NCBI RefSeq assembly: GCF_940143175.1 | Contig: NZ_OW659496.1 | Coordinates: forward strand, 434,001-498,000 | From: Erysipelothrix amsterdamensis | Lineage (GTDB): Bacteria; Bacillota_I; Bacilli_A; Erysipelotrichales; Erysipelotrichaceae | Length of the DNA stretch: 64,000 nt | Direction: 5' to 3' | In this document: positions 16,992 through 25,670 of the stretch, piece by piece | How the letters are laid out: each line of letters begins with the position of its first letter | Numbering within the stretch: position 1 is the stretch's first letter | Translations under genes and position numbers: made by a program | Notes under the pieces: model-generated | The model's input: the letters and a program-made list of their open reading frames with translations, nothing else | The model's database searches: none | Told to the model about the DNA's origin: nothing

Positions 16992-17777
16992 ATGATTAAA
17001 TTAATTGCGACAGATATGGACGGGACACTTTTGGATGCTGATCATGTTTTAACACCTTCAATGCGGGAAAAAATTTGTGAACTGCGTCAGAAGGGAATTA
17101 AGTTTGGGGTTGCGACGGGCAGACCCATGGATTCCGCAGTCTTTGGGATACCTGATATCGCCGAATTATTTGATTTCGCAATCTGTGATAATGGCGGATT
17201 TGTGTATGATTTTGCGGATGGTGAGATTCATGAACAATTTCCGTTAAGTGGAGATTTAATTCGTGAAATTTTGGATACCTTTATGCCAATGGGTGGAAAC
17301 CCAGTATTAACAGGACCTGGGAAACTCTATACACAATTTGAGGATTTTTATAATATCGAGGTTCGTACTCACATTGATTTGGAGTATGTCGATGTCCGTT
17401 CTAAAGTTTTGGACTCGCACGCTAAGATTATTTTCAGTGGAGAACCTGAAATATTAGCGCGTATTGAAGCGTATGTAAATGAAAATCCCGATTCACGTTA
17501 TGTTGCTTTTTACTCTCAAAAAGAGTTAATTGAGTTTATGGATCCGCGGATTAATAAGATGGTCGGACTTCAGTACTATATGGATAAGTATGGTATTACA
17601 CCTGATGAAATTATGACCTTTGGTGATAATAATAATGATTTGCATATGATTGAGGACGCAGGGCATGGTGTTGCAATGGAGAATGCAACGCAAGCAGTGA
17701 AGGATGTTGCGAATGCAATCTGTGGTTTGAATCATGAAGACGGTGTTAAACGATATCTTGATCAATATAAGTTCTAA
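16992..17777 (+). CDS. Cof-type HAD-IIB sugar phosphatase
   Basis: 261 residues from the ATG at 16992, chosen because GAGGAAG lies just upstream; a TTG at 16980 is in frame but lacks a ribosome site. HAD motif I is DMDGT (Asp8 and Asp10), motif II is GVATGRP, and motif IV is MTFGDNNNDLHMI near residue 210. The C2-type cap domain places it with Cof/YidA phosphatases of sugar and cofactor phosphates. Its own terminator, shared with the convergent RpiR gene, has been split by an IS3-type element. Confidence 0.93.
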   Translation: MIKLIATDMDGTLLDADHVLTPSMREKICELRQKGIKFGVATGRPMDSAVFGIPDIAELFDFAICDNGGFVYDFADGEIHEQFPLSGDLIREILDTFMPMGGNPVLTGPGKLYTQFEDFYNIEVRTHIDLEYVDVRSKVLDSHAKIIFSGEPEILARIEAYVNENPDSRYVAFYSQKELIEFMDPRINKMVGLQYYMDKYGITPDEIMTFGDNNNDLHMIEDAGHGVAMENATQAVKDVANAICGLNHEDGVKRYLDQYKF

Positions 17778-17791
17778 AAAAGACTCCAATC
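17776..17791. terminator. Left arm of a terminator split by IS3-type copy 1
   Basis: AAAAAAGACTCCAATC, perfectly complementary over 16 bases to the start of 19081-19097. The element sits in the loop. Confidence 0.9.
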
Positions 17792-17883
17792 ATTGAGGGA
17801 ACTGACCTAGTTCCGTGGGACTAAAGAAAAAAACCTCTTGTATGAGAATTATTGTAAAATAGTTCAATATAGGAGGTTTTTAT

Positions 17884-18201
17884 ATGGGAACACGAACTAT
17901 GCATAGCTATGAGACAAAGATGAAAGTTATAGAAATGAAATTGGCAGGATACTCAAGCAGGTTTATTCAGACTGAACTTGGAATAAAAAATGTAACACAA
18001 GTCAAAACATGGTGGAGATGGTATCGAAATGGTGAACACTATCGATTTTCTCAACCTGTAGGCAAGCAATATACTTTTGGAAAAGGGCCTGAAGGAGACA
18101 CGGTCGAAGAAACACAAAGACTTAGAATTAAATCTTTGGAGCAACAAATTGAACTATTAAAAAAGTATTTGGAAAGAGAAAGGATGTGGTTCCTGAAATA
18201 A
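17884..18201 (+). CDS. IS3-family OrfA
   Basis: 105 residues with an N-terminal HTH (TKMKVIEMKLAGYSSRFIQ, VTQVKTWWRWY) and a C-terminal leucine zipper (LRIKSLEQQIELLKKYLE). A classic slippery heptamer A AAA AAG at 18159-18165 is followed in the -1 frame by an open frame running straight into OrfB. Identical in protein sequence to the copy-2 OrfA. AGGAGG precedes the ATG. Confidence 0.9.
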   Translation: MGTRTMHSYETKMKVIEMKLAGYSSRFIQTELGIKNVTQVKTWWRWYRNGEHYRFSQPVGKQYTFGKGPEGDTVEETQRLRIKSLEQQIELLKKYLERERMWFLK

Positions 18202-19037
18202 TCATCAAGCTCGTTGAAGAGTATCGCAACACTGTATCAATTAAAGATATCTTGAATCTTTTTGGGGTACCTAAGTCAACGTATTACCGTTGGACTAAAA
18301 AAGAGCAACTAGATTCTAATAATTATTCTGTCAATGAAGCATTAGTAATTGAACTTTGTAAAGAAAATAAATTTCGTTATGGATATCGAAAAATAACTGC
18401 ATTAATTCGAAAAGAAAGAATTATCAATAAGAATACTGTTCAAAAGATAATGCAGAAACACCAATGTCAATGCCGTGTTAAGGTCAAACGGTATCGAAAA
18501 AACAAAAATCCGAAGATCATTATGCCCAATATCATTAATCGCGACTTTAAATCACTACGTCCTCTAGAGAAATTGGTGACAGATATCACTTACATCCCTT
18601 ATGGCCATAAAATGCTCTATTTATCTACGATCATGGATTTATATAATGGTGAGATTATTGCGTCTACATTGAGTGACAGACAAAACCTAGAATGTGTGGT
18701 TGATACATTAAATCAACTTCCGGATATCGTTCAGCCATGTATTCTTCATTCTGATCAAGGAAGTGTCTATACATCAAAAGAGTATCAACTTAGAGTAAAA
18801 AATAAAAGCATTACCATGAGTATGTCCCGTAAGGGGACACCCGCTGATAATGCTCCTATCGAATCGTTTCATGCCTCTCTAAAGTGTGAAACATTCGAAT
18901 TAAACCCAGAACTAAAGGGTTCTACTGAAATTGTATCACAAACTGTGATAAACTATTTAAAATATTACAATGAAAATCGAATACAAGAAAAGCTAGGATA
19001 TCAATCGCCCGTAAATTATCGGTTAACTTCATCCTAA
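18186..19037 (+). CDS. IS3-family OrfB transposase (DDE)
   Basis: 283 residues as an isolated frame (GTG start), normally expressed as an OrfAB fusion. HTH segment SIKDILNLFGVPKSTYYRW, then HTH_21 (FRYGYRKITALIRKE) and the rve core: D in KLVTDITYIP, D in LHSDQGSVYTS, E in NAPIESFHASLKCE. It differs from copy 2 at three residues (D/E, R/K and E/D). All catalytic residues are intact, so it may be active. Confidence 0.92.
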   Translation: MVPEIIIKLVEEYRNTVSIKDILNLFGVPKSTYYRWTKKEQLDSNNYSVNEALVIELCKENKFRYGYRKITALIRKERIINKNTVQKIMQKHQCQCRVKVKRYRKNKNPKIIMPNIINRDFKSLRPLEKLVTDITYIPYGHKMLYLSTIMDLYNGEIIASTLSDRQNLECVVDTLNQLPDIVQPCILHSDQGSVYTSKEYQLRVKNKSITMSMSRKGTPADNAPIESFHASLKCETFELNPELKGSTEIVSQTVINYLKYYNENRIQEKLGYQSPVNYRLTSS

Positions 19038-19069
19038 CTTGGTTTTTTCTTTAGTCCCACGGAACTAGG

Positions 19070-19933
19070 TCAGTTCCGAGGATTGGAGTCTTTTTTTATA
19101 TACCATGGATGCTGTTCGATGATTTCCTGGTTTTTTTCATAATCGATTGCGAAGATTAAAGCATAGATAAAATCAAGTACGAGTTGCATCGATGTTCTCG
19201 AGGAAAAGGAGGCCATTTTGGTGACAAGTTCTTCTTGTGGTGAGACATGAACAACTTCTGTGGCATGTGTGCATAAGGGGTTGTTTAAGGGCCCCGTAAT
19301 TAAGATATAAGGGATATTCCGCTCAACTAAAGAGTCAGCGATGGTTTTGTTGTGTTCATTTTGACCGTAATAGGAAATAATGAGAGCAATACTGTCAAGG
19401 GGTTGTGTATTTGCTTTGAGCGATTGAAATCCTAAAGATGTTTCGAGATTACAATCAAGTTCAATACGGAACAATTTATATTGAAAATCTTGAGCAAGAA
19501 TTAACGATTGACCCGAACCGTAGAGATAGATATGAGGTGTATGGTAGATTTTATGAGCAATTCGATCGAGCTGTTCCAGGTCCATGTTGTTGTAAGTATC
19601 GTTCATGGATTGATAGTTGAGTGATAATATGGATTGGACAATCTCAGCACTCGTTTGATTTTTTTTGAAGGGTACATCATCACGGATGCGATTCTCTGTT
19701 ATTGAGAATGAACTTAATTCACTTGCCAGTTTAACTTTAAAATCACTAAAGCCTTCCGTTTTCATTTTTCGACAAAAACGGGTAATGGTTGACGCACTTG
19801 CGTACGTAGTCTCAGATAATTCATGAATTGTCAGTTGGGTCACAAGTTGCGGATTTTCAAGGATATACTGCGCAATTTTTGATTCGGTATCTGAAAGTTG
19901 GGTACTGTTTTTGATTCGATTGATAAGTAGCAC
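19070..19933 (-). CDS. MurR/RpiR-family transcriptional regulator
   Basis: 287 residues. N-terminal RpiR HTH (TQLSDTESKIAQYILENP, STITRFCRKMKTEGFSDFKVKLA), C-terminal SIS sugar-phosphate-binding domain (YLYGSGQSLILAQDFQYKLFRI, ALIISYYGQNEHNKTIADSLVERNIPYILITG). Such regulators usually control nearby sugar catabolism genes, here plausibly the GH4 and HAD genes. The stop codon (19070-19072) is supplied by the IS3-type element: without it the frame would end ...DSNPQ, with it ...DSNPRN. Confidence 0.93.
   Translation of the reverse strand: MLLINRIKNSTQLSDTESKIAQYILENPQLVTQLTIHELSETTYASASTITRFCRKMKTEGFSDFKVKLASELSSFSITENRIRDDVPFKKNQTSAEIVQSILSLNYQSMNDTYNNMDLEQLDRIAHKIYHTPHIYLYGSGQSLILAQDFQYKLFRIELDCNLETSLGFQSLKANTQPLDSIALIISYYGQNEHNKTIADSLVERNIPYILITGPLNNPLCTHATEVVHVSPQEELVTKMASFSSRTSMQLVLDFIYALIFAIDYEKNQEIIEQHPWYIKKDSNPRN
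19081..19097. terminator. Right arm of the terminator split by IS3-type copy 1
   Basis: GATTGGAGTCTTTTTTT, partner of 17776-17791; it overlaps the last codons of the RpiR gene. Confidence 0.9.
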
Positions 19934-20003
19934 AAAGAAAGCCTCCTTTTTGTATATTATACATTGTTTTCTGTTTAATTATTATGTATAATAAATAAGC
20001 ACT

Positions 20004-20091
20004 GGAGAATTGGCCGAGTGGCTTAAGGCACCATCTTGGAAAGGTGGCGAAGTGAAAGCTTCCGTGAGTTCGAATCTCATGTTCTCCGCCA
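20004..20091 (+). tRNA. tRNA-Ser (anticodon GGA)
   Basis: Acceptor GGAGAAT pairs with GTTCTCC; the anticodon loop TTGGAAA holds GGA; a long variable arm and the T arm GAGTTCGAATCTC follow; CCA is encoded. The size and variable arm fit a serine tRNA. Confidence 0.95.
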
Positions 20092-20130
20092 AATTTAAAA
20101 GAACCTACTCGATGAGTAGAAATAAAGAAA

Positions 20131-20158
20131 AGAGACCCATAATTTTATGGGTCTTTTT
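20131..20158. terminator. Terminator between tRNA-Ser and the convergent MBOAT gene
   Basis: AGACCCATA-attt-TATGGGTCT with A and T runs on both sides; probably works in both directions. Confidence 0.8.
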
Positions 20159-20172
20159 GTTGCTTGTTTTCA

Positions 20173-21546
20173 TTAGAATTGTTGGTATATAAATGCTTTA
20201 AAGGAGCTTGTAACAACAAAGATAATGCCAAGTACAAATAATCCTACGATTAAGACCATACTTGCGATTTGTTGCCATTGCTTCTCGCTGGTATTCCAAC
20301 GCATGATCAATGAATTGATGAGAGGTGTGCAGAATAAGATTGCGAGAATCCAATCAAGGGGACGTGAAAGGACATAGGTTAGGATTTGTTTAACACCAAT
20401 CAGATTCATATCCCATATAAACATTTTTGATAGAAAATCAAAAGCTTGCGCTAGGGAACCTGCACGAAAGAAAACCCACCCGATGTTTATGAGGATTAGG
20501 GTAATAAGGTGTTGAAGGATGCGTGGTGCTTTTTTGAGTGCTTCGCCCCATACATTACGTTCTAGGATGATTACCAAGAAATTAAAACATCCCCAAATAA
20601 TAAAGTTGAGGGAAGAACCATGCCAAAATCCGGTAATGAGCCATACGACTAACATATTCAAATAAGTTCGTCTGGAACCTTTACGATTACCGCCTAAGGG
20701 TATGTAGATATAATCCTTGAACCAACGGGTAAGGGTAATATGCCATCGTTTCCAAAAGTCGCTAAACGATCGAGCAAGGTAGGGATCGTTAAAGTTTTCA
20801 GGTAAATGAATTCCAAACATTCCACCGATTCCAATGGCCATATCTGTATAACCAGAGAAATCCAAGTAAAGCTGAAGCATAAACGCAATGGACCCTAGCC
20901 ATGCTGTTCCGGTAAAGAAAGCTGTGGTATAAAGGCCTTCATAGACTTTTGCGACGATGAGTCCAAAATTCGCAGCAAGATATGCTTTTTTGAACAAACC
21001 GATAGTAAAGCGTACAAATCCATTGTATAACATCTCATGAGACACATCTTTGTCATCAATCTTAGTTTCATCATACCTTAAGATGGGGCCCGATGTGATA
21101 GTCATAAATAACATAAAAAACGCACTGAATTTAAGCAGGTTTGTTTCGGGTTTTCGGTCCCAATATGCGACATCTGCTAGATAAGCAATTCCTTGGAAGG
21201 TATAAAACGAAATGCCGATTGGAGCCATAAACCCTTCTAAAAAAGTCAGGTTTGTTGTTTCGATAAAAAGCGGTTTATACTTAAAGAAAACCAAGACTAG
21301 AATGTTAAGACCAATTGTAGCGATAAACAACTTCTTATTTGGTTTCTTATACAAGAAAGCGGCGGCATAGAAATAGCTTAACATCGATAAGATAATGATA
21401 AGCAATGGACCAAATCCAAGATAACTGATAAACAATAAATTAAGAACTGCTAAGAGGGATGTCTTATGTTTTCCGTGTGTCGCAAGGTTGATGAGGACTG
21501 CAAGGGGAAGGAAAACAAATAAAAATGTGTAACTTGTAAGGGGCAT
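20173..21546 (-). CDS. MBOAT-family membrane O-acyltransferase (DltB/AlgI-like)
   Basis: 457 residues, about ten hydrophobic segments. Family hallmarks: PIGISFYTFQGIAYLADVAY, LYLDFSGYTDMAIGIG, FWKRWHITLTRWFKDYIYIPLGGNR and the active-site His in WLITGFWHGSSLNFIIWG. MBOAT proteins of this branch pass acetyl or alanyl groups across the membrane to wall polymers or exopolysaccharide. Its partner is the DHHW-type gene nine bases upstream, as in AlgI/AlgJ-type acetylation pairs. No DltA or DltC gene is near, so acetylation of a glycan is likelier than D-alanylation. Confidence 0.92.
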   Translation of the reverse strand: MPLTSYTFLFVFLPLAVLINLATHGKHKTSLLAVLNLLFISYLGFGPLLIIILSMLSYFYAAAFLYKKPNKKLFIATIGLNILVLVFFKYKPLFIETTNLTFLEGFMAPIGISFYTFQGIAYLADVAYWDRKPETNLLKFSAFFMLFMTITSGPILRYDETKIDDKDVSHEMLYNGFVRFTIGLFKKAYLAANFGLIVAKVYEGLYTTAFFTGTAWLGSIAFMLQLYLDFSGYTDMAIGIGGMFGIHLPENFNDPYLARSFSDFWKRWHITLTRWFKDYIYIPLGGNRKGSRRTYLNMLVVWLITGFWHGSSLNFIIWGCFNFLVIILERNVWGEALKKAPRILQHLITLILINIGWVFFRAGSLAQAFDFLSKMFIWDMNLIGVKQILTYVLSRPLDWILAILFCTPLINSLIMRWNTSEKQWQQIASMVLIVGLFVLGIIFVVTSSFKAFIYQQF

Positions 21547-21554
21547 AGAATCTC

Positions 21555-22697
21555 CTATCCATTTTCAATTAAATTAAGTTGTGTGTTTCGAACAAAGACG
21601 ATTACGTCAAATTTGTTTTTTTCAATGTATTCATAGACATTACCTTTGTAGGATCGTAAATCAAGTGAATGAACTTCATTGAAATCATAAATGGAAAGAT
21701 ACTCTAAGGCATTGGTGAACGAATCTCCGATAAAGAGTATCTTGGGTAGATTGTCGCGTTTTGTTTTTATAACTGTATTTGCTTTGTCACCATTCATATA
21801 ATTACCGTAAAGTGAAATCGTTTCATCCGTAATCATAACGGGCTCATCCGAAGGTGAACTATCCTCATATCGCTTATATTTTGGGAGTGATTGATTTTTG
21901 GGTTTGAGGTAGTAAAAGGTTTCTCCTTTAGAATAGCTTGTATCTGCCATCGTTCGAGAATTATTCCCGATGAATGGACTTTCATAAACGACTCGTTTAT
22001 AGCCGCTGTCCGGACGTGTCGTAATGCGGGAATCGTTGATTGTTTTAATGAGCTCCTGATAAATTAATAATGATGCATCAGCGGTATAGTGGTTATCGGT
22101 TTTGTAGTAAGGTTCAAGTATATTGTTCTCTAAGAAAACATCGGAACCAGGTATCGTCTGAATAGACGTTTGATTTGCCTGTGTAAGCAGTGCATTGTTG
22201 TATTCTAACTTATGTGCTGTGTTTGTTGCGAAATAATTTGGGAAAAGCTCGCTGTGGAAATCGTGTTTTTGTGGAATATCAATAAAAATAAATTGACCAC
22301 CACTTTTTTCTGAAACATTTTTTAGGTTTTGAAGGTTTGATAACGGTTTATTCAGGGACACTTGTAACGAATTGATTGATTGTTCCTGGTAATCTTCAAA
22401 CTCTAAAAGATAACCTGTTTCGCTGATAAAATGATTCTTACGAATTGATTTAAGTAAAAATTTATCAATTTTAGAACTAGACTTTAAAATACTATCTCGA
22501 AATACGAGTTGGTCAAGTTGATATGTTTCGAATTCTTCAAAAAAAGTTCCGTTGAATACTTCTTGTATATTTGTACTTGGAAATTGGGCTAGACTTCGAT
22601 ATTCTAAGTCTGAATTGGTACGATCTGGGCTTAGTAACGATAGCATCGTAATACAAAGCATAAAGCTGAAAACCATGATTACAATCATTTTTTTCAA
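21555..22697 (-). CDS. DHHW-family exported protein (AlgJ/AlgX-like partner of the MBOAT)
   Basis: Start set at the TTG at 22697, where AAGGAGG lies ten bases upstream; the ATG at 22721 precedes that site and is unlikely. A signal anchor (KKMIVIMVFSFMLCITMLSLL) is followed by an extracytoplasmic domain with EYRSLAQFP, IDIPQKHDFHSELFP, YKTDNHYTADASL (the Asp-x-His pair) and a serine-hydrolase-like ILFIGDSFTNAL. SGNH/DHHW proteins of this kind finish acetyl transfer onto the polymer after the MBOAT has moved the group across the membrane. The acceptor glycan is unknown. Confidence 0.85.
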   Translation of the reverse strand: MKKMIVIMVFSFMLCITMLSLLSPDRTNSDLEYRSLAQFPSTNIQEVFNGTFFEEFETYQLDQLVFRDSILKSSSKIDKFLLKSIRKNHFISETGYLLEFEDYQEQSINSLQVSLNKPLSNLQNLKNVSEKSGGQFIFIDIPQKHDFHSELFPNYFATNTAHKLEYNNALLTQANQTSIQTIPGSDVFLENNILEPYYKTDNHYTADASLLIYQELIKTINDSRITTRPDSGYKRVVYESPFIGNNSRTMADTSYSKGETFYYLKPKNQSLPKYKRYEDSSPSDEPVMITDETISLYGNYMNGDKANTVIKTKRDNLPKILFIGDSFTNALEYLSIYDFNEVHSLDLRSYKGNVYEYIEKNKFDVIVFVRNTQLNLIENG

Positions 22698-22832
22698 AAT
22701 TGTGATACCTCCTTGTCTCATTATGGGGATTAACCGTATTCAATTATATAACAATTCCATAAATATTAGTATTAAAGCAGTTATGGATTCATTAATTTGT
22801 ATTTAAGAATTTTATTAGATTCGAAAATAAGG

Positions 22833-22838
22833 TATAAT
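22833..22838 (+). promoter_or_regulatory. -10 element for the aminotransferase operon
   Basis: TATAAT, 82 bases upstream of the ATG, with only a weak -35 (TTTTAT) 17 bases before it. The leader between is AT-rich without a clear structure. Confidence 0.4.
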
Positions 22839-22920
22839 ATAAATGTTTAATATATAAAGTTTGATTGTTTTCATCGATGTTGCTTAATTAATATTTGATG
22901 ATACAATTAAGGAGGAAAAT

Positions 22921-23994
22921 ATGCTTAATTTTACAGTTGGGCCGGTCATGATGCGTCAAGACATAATGGATGTTGGTGCTGAGCCTGTTCCATACTTTAG
23001 AACACCTGAGTTTTCAGATGTTATGTTGGAAAATGAATCAATCGTTAAAGAAATTTGCGGTGCTCGAGATGAGGATAAAGTTGTTGTCTTAACGGGATCG
23101 GGTACAGCTGCAATGGATGCAGCTATTGTGAATTGCGCAAAAGATAACGATAAGTTTTTAATTGTTAATGGCGGCTCTTTTGGAGCTCGTTTTTGTGAAA
23201 TATGTTCTGTGTATGATGTAAATTTTGAATCCATTAATTTAGATTTTGGTCAAAGTTTGACATCGGCTGATTTAGAACCTTATGAAAATGCGGGATTTAC
23301 AGGGTTTCTTGTGAATTTAGATGAAACATCTTCGGGTGTTTTATATGATATCGATTTAATTTCATCGTTTTGTAAACGTAATAATTTATTCTTGATTGTG
23401 GATGCAATCAGTGCGTTTCTTGCAGATGAAATTATGATGGAGCAATCCAACATTGATATTCTCATTACAGGATCTCAAAAGGCTTTAGCATTGCCTCCAG
23501 GACTTTCGATTCTTGTGTTGTCGGAAGATGCTCAACGTCGCGTTGATGAAAACAAACGTCCTTGTTATTACTTAGATTTAAAGAGTGCTTTATCCAATGC
23601 GAAGCGTGGGCAAACACCGTTTACGCCTGCTGTTGGTATCGTCTTACAACTCAATCTAAGACTTAAGCAAGTTAAGCAAGATGGCATTGAACAAACAATT
23701 GGGGATACAAGAGCACTCGCGATGTCGTTTCGATCAAAAATCGAAGATTACGGGTTCAAGTGTGTTACCGATTCGAGTTCGAATGCAGTGACAGCGCTTT
23801 TTGTTCCAGAAGGTAAATCAGCAAAAGAAATCTTCACGGTTCTAAAAGATGAATATGAAATCTGGGTAACGCCAAGTGGTGGTGCTTATGCAGATTCTGT
23901 TTTAAGGGTTTCACACATCGGTGAAATCACTCAAGAAAATATGGAGACATTATATAATGCGCTCGATTCGCTTAAAGAAAGAGGTATAATCTAA
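22921..23994 (+). CDS. Class V aminotransferase, 2-aminoethylphosphonate transaminase-like
   Basis: 357 residues, fold-type I class V PLP enzyme. It starts FTVGPVMM like PhnW-type enzymes, has GSGTAAMDAAIVN, the cofactor Asp in LIVDAIS and the PLP lysine Lys187 in ITGSQKALALPPG. The resemblance to 2-aminoethylphosphonate:pyruvate transaminase is the best I can give; related alanine-glyoxylate or serine-type enzymes are possible. It overlaps the cytidylyltransferase gene by one base (TAATG), so the two are tightly coupled. AAGGAGG precedes the ATG. Confidence 0.8.
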   Translation: MLNFTVGPVMMRQDIMDVGAEPVPYFRTPEFSDVMLENESIVKEICGARDEDKVVVLTGSGTAAMDAAIVNCAKDNDKFLIVNGGSFGARFCEICSVYDVNFESINLDFGQSLTSADLEPYENAGFTGFLVNLDETSSGVLYDIDLISSFCKRNNLFLIVDAISAFLADEIMMEQSNIDILITGSQKALALPPGLSILVLSEDAQRRVDENKRPCYYLDLKSALSNAKRGQTPFTPAVGIVLQLNLRLKQVKQDGIEQTIGDTRALAMSFRSKIEDYGFKCVTDSSSNAVTALFVPEGKSAKEIFTVLKDEYEIWVTPSGGAYADSVLRVSHIGEITQENMETLYNALDSLKERGII

Positions 23995-24698
23995 TGAAAT
24001 TAGTATTATTAGCAGCAGGAAGAGGAACTCGTATTAGCCGTTATTTAGAAGGAAGACCTAAATGTACTGTTGATATTGGGGGACAACCACTGATTGAGTA
24101 TACAATTGAATTATTCAATAAGAATGGTATTAACGATATTGCGATCGTATTGGGATACGAAGGTCAGTATATTCGTGAAGCACTTAAAGGTAAAGATGTT
24201 AAGTTTTACTACAACCCATTCTATGATGTAACAAACAGTGTTGCTTCAATTTGGTTTGCGAAAGATTTCTTTGAACCTGCAGAAGATGTGTTAATTATGA
24301 ATGCAGATGTATTTTTAGAACAAAAAACACTTGATATTATCTTAGCTGAGAAAAAATCACCAGTATTGTTCTCGGACGATACTCGTAAAGAAGAAAGTGA
24401 TTACAAATTCTACTACGAAAACGATATCTTAATCAAACACGGTAAAGAATTAACCGGTGATGATATCACTGGAGAATATGTTGGAATTGCGAAATTATCA
24501 TCAGACTTCTTACCAGAATTCTTACAACGTTTAGAAGTTCTAATTGATACACAGCAACATGGCCTATGGTGGGAAAATATTCTATATTCCATGATTGAAG
24601 AGCAACCCATTCATGTTAAAAATGTTGCTCCGAATTTCTGGGGTGAGGTTGATTATATCGAAGACTATGAGCGTATCATGGCTTTTATTAAAAAATAA
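23994..24698 (+). CDS. LicC/PntC-like nucleotidyltransferase (CTP:phosphocholine or aminoethylphosphonate type)
   Basis: 234 residues, a single nucleotidyltransferase domain: LLAAGRGTRI...RPKCTVDIGG, IAIVLGYEG, metal Asp in LIMNADVF, and FWGEVDYIEDYERI at the end, resembling LicC and the phosphonate enzyme PntC. LicC activates phosphocholine with CTP; PntC activates 2-aminoethylphosphonate. The fused translation signal with an AEP-transaminase-like gene makes a phosphonate or aminoalcohol head group for a surface polymer plausible, but no PEP mutase or LicD gene lies in this window. Confidence 0.8.
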   Translation: MKLVLLAAGRGTRISRYLEGRPKCTVDIGGQPLIEYTIELFNKNGINDIAIVLGYEGQYIREALKGKDVKFYYNPFYDVTNSVASIWFAKDFFEPAEDVLIMNADVFLEQKTLDIILAEKKSPVLFSDDTRKEESDYKFYYENDILIKHGKELTGDDITGEYVGIAKLSSDFLPEFLQRLEVLIDTQQHGLWWENILYSMIEEQPIHVKNVAPNFWGEVDYIEDYERIMAFIKK

Positions 24699-24719
24699 CA
24701 ATATAACTGTTACAGAAAG

Positions 24720-24745
24720 AGAATCGAAAGATTCTTTTTCTTTGT
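24720..24745 (+). terminator. Weak terminator after the nucleotidyltransferase gene
   Basis: AGAATC-gaaa-GATTCT followed by a T-rich tract. Confidence 0.6.
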
Positions 24746-24771
24746 TTCCGATTCCGAACCTGCACATAACC

Positions 24772-24800
24772 TTGTTAGGATATGGCGAATATGCTATAAT
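24772..24800 (+). promoter_or_regulatory. Promoter of the sugar-phosphate transferase gene
   Basis: TTGTTA, 17-base spacer, TATAAT with an extended TG. Confidence 0.75.
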
Positions 24801-24877
24801 TGACCTGTTTGTAAAATATAAAAAAGCAGTGTTTATTAAATAATAAACATTCTGTTAAGATAATGAGGATGAAAAAT

Positions 24878-25531
24878 ATGATAAACAACAACTCCGATGC
24901 TCATGAGAACATAGTATTAATGGAAAAGTATCAAGAGTTTAAGAAAAAACACCCATACGTTTATTTAAAACGAATTTTTGATCTTATCTTAACACTATTG
25001 TTTTCACCAATTATTATTATAATTGTTGTGATTTTCGCAATTATTGTTAAGGTGGATTCTAAAGGGCCTGCTTTCTATACGCAACAACGTGTAGGACAAG
25101 CAGGAAAAGAATTCAAAATCTATAAATTACGATCGATGCGTGTCGATGCCGAGGTTAATACCGGTGCTGTTTGGGCTGAGAAGAATGATCCACGGATTAC
25201 GAAAGTGGGACGCTTTATTCGTAAAGTTCGTATTGATGAGCTTCCTCAATTCTTAAATGTATTAATAGGGGAGATGAGTATTATTGGTCCTCGTCCGGAA
25301 CGTAAAGATTTAACGGATCAGTTTGAGTCGGAAATTCCAGGTTTTAAAGATAGACTTCTTGTTAAACCCGGTATCACAGGTTGGGCTCAAGTTAATGGGG
25401 GCTATGATATTACTCCAGCTGAGAAACTTGTGTTTGATCGTGAGTATCTAAATGCATTCTCATTCAAGCAAGATATCGTGATTATCTTCAAAACAATTCG
25501 TGTGGTTCTAACTGGAAGTGGCGCACGATAA
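24878..25531 (+). CDS. Undecaprenyl-phosphate sugar-1-phosphate transferase (WcaJ/ExoY-type)
   Basis: I choose the ATG at 24878 because ATGAGGAT lies eight bases upstream and serves as ribosome site; ATGs at 24863 and 24869 overlap it. 217 residues: one membrane segment (FDLILTLLFSPIIIIIVVIFAIIV), then the bacterial sugar transferase core GPAFYTQQRVG, FKIYKLRSMR, VRIDELPQFLNVLIGEMSIIGPRPE and PGITGWAQVNGG. It loads the first sugar phosphate on the lipid carrier for capsule, wall glycan or exopolysaccharide. No other glycan polymerisation genes follow. Confidence 0.93.
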   Translation: MINNNSDAHENIVLMEKYQEFKKKHPYVYLKRIFDLILTLLFSPIIIIIVVIFAIIVKVDSKGPAFYTQQRVGQAGKEFKIYKLRSMRVDAEVNTGAVWAEKNDPRITKVGRFIRKVRIDELPQFLNVLIGEMSIIGPRPERKDLTDQFESEIPGFKDRLLVKPGITGWAQVNGGYDITPAEKLVFDREYLNAFSFKQDIVIIFKTIRVVLTGSGAR

Positions 25532-25554
25532 AGCACTCGAAAGAGTGCTTTTTT
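25531..25554 (+). terminator. Terminator of the sugar-phosphate transferase gene
   Basis: AAGCACTC-gaaa-GAGTGCTT followed by six T. Confidence 0.9.
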
Positions 25555-25670
25555 CATATTCTTGAGAATTCATGGTAAAATTAAGATTAATTAATATATG
25601 ATTGCTGGATACAGTACTTTATAGTAGGAGAATAGTTTATAATACTATTATTGTTGAGGAGGTTGTGTTT

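Larger units (their letters stand above)
17798..19077 (+). mobile_element. IS3-family insertion sequence, copy 1, 1,280 bp
   Basis: Terminal inverted repeats begin GGAACTGACCTAGTTCC and continue through GTGGGACTAAAGAAAAAA; each tip is itself a small palindrome (GGAACT/AGTTCC). A 3-bp duplication GAG flanks it (17795-17797 and 19078-19080). Gene content is OrfA and OrfB with a -1 frameshift site. It is almost identical to copy 2 at 28952-30231 in the opposite orientation. Confidence 0.92.
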
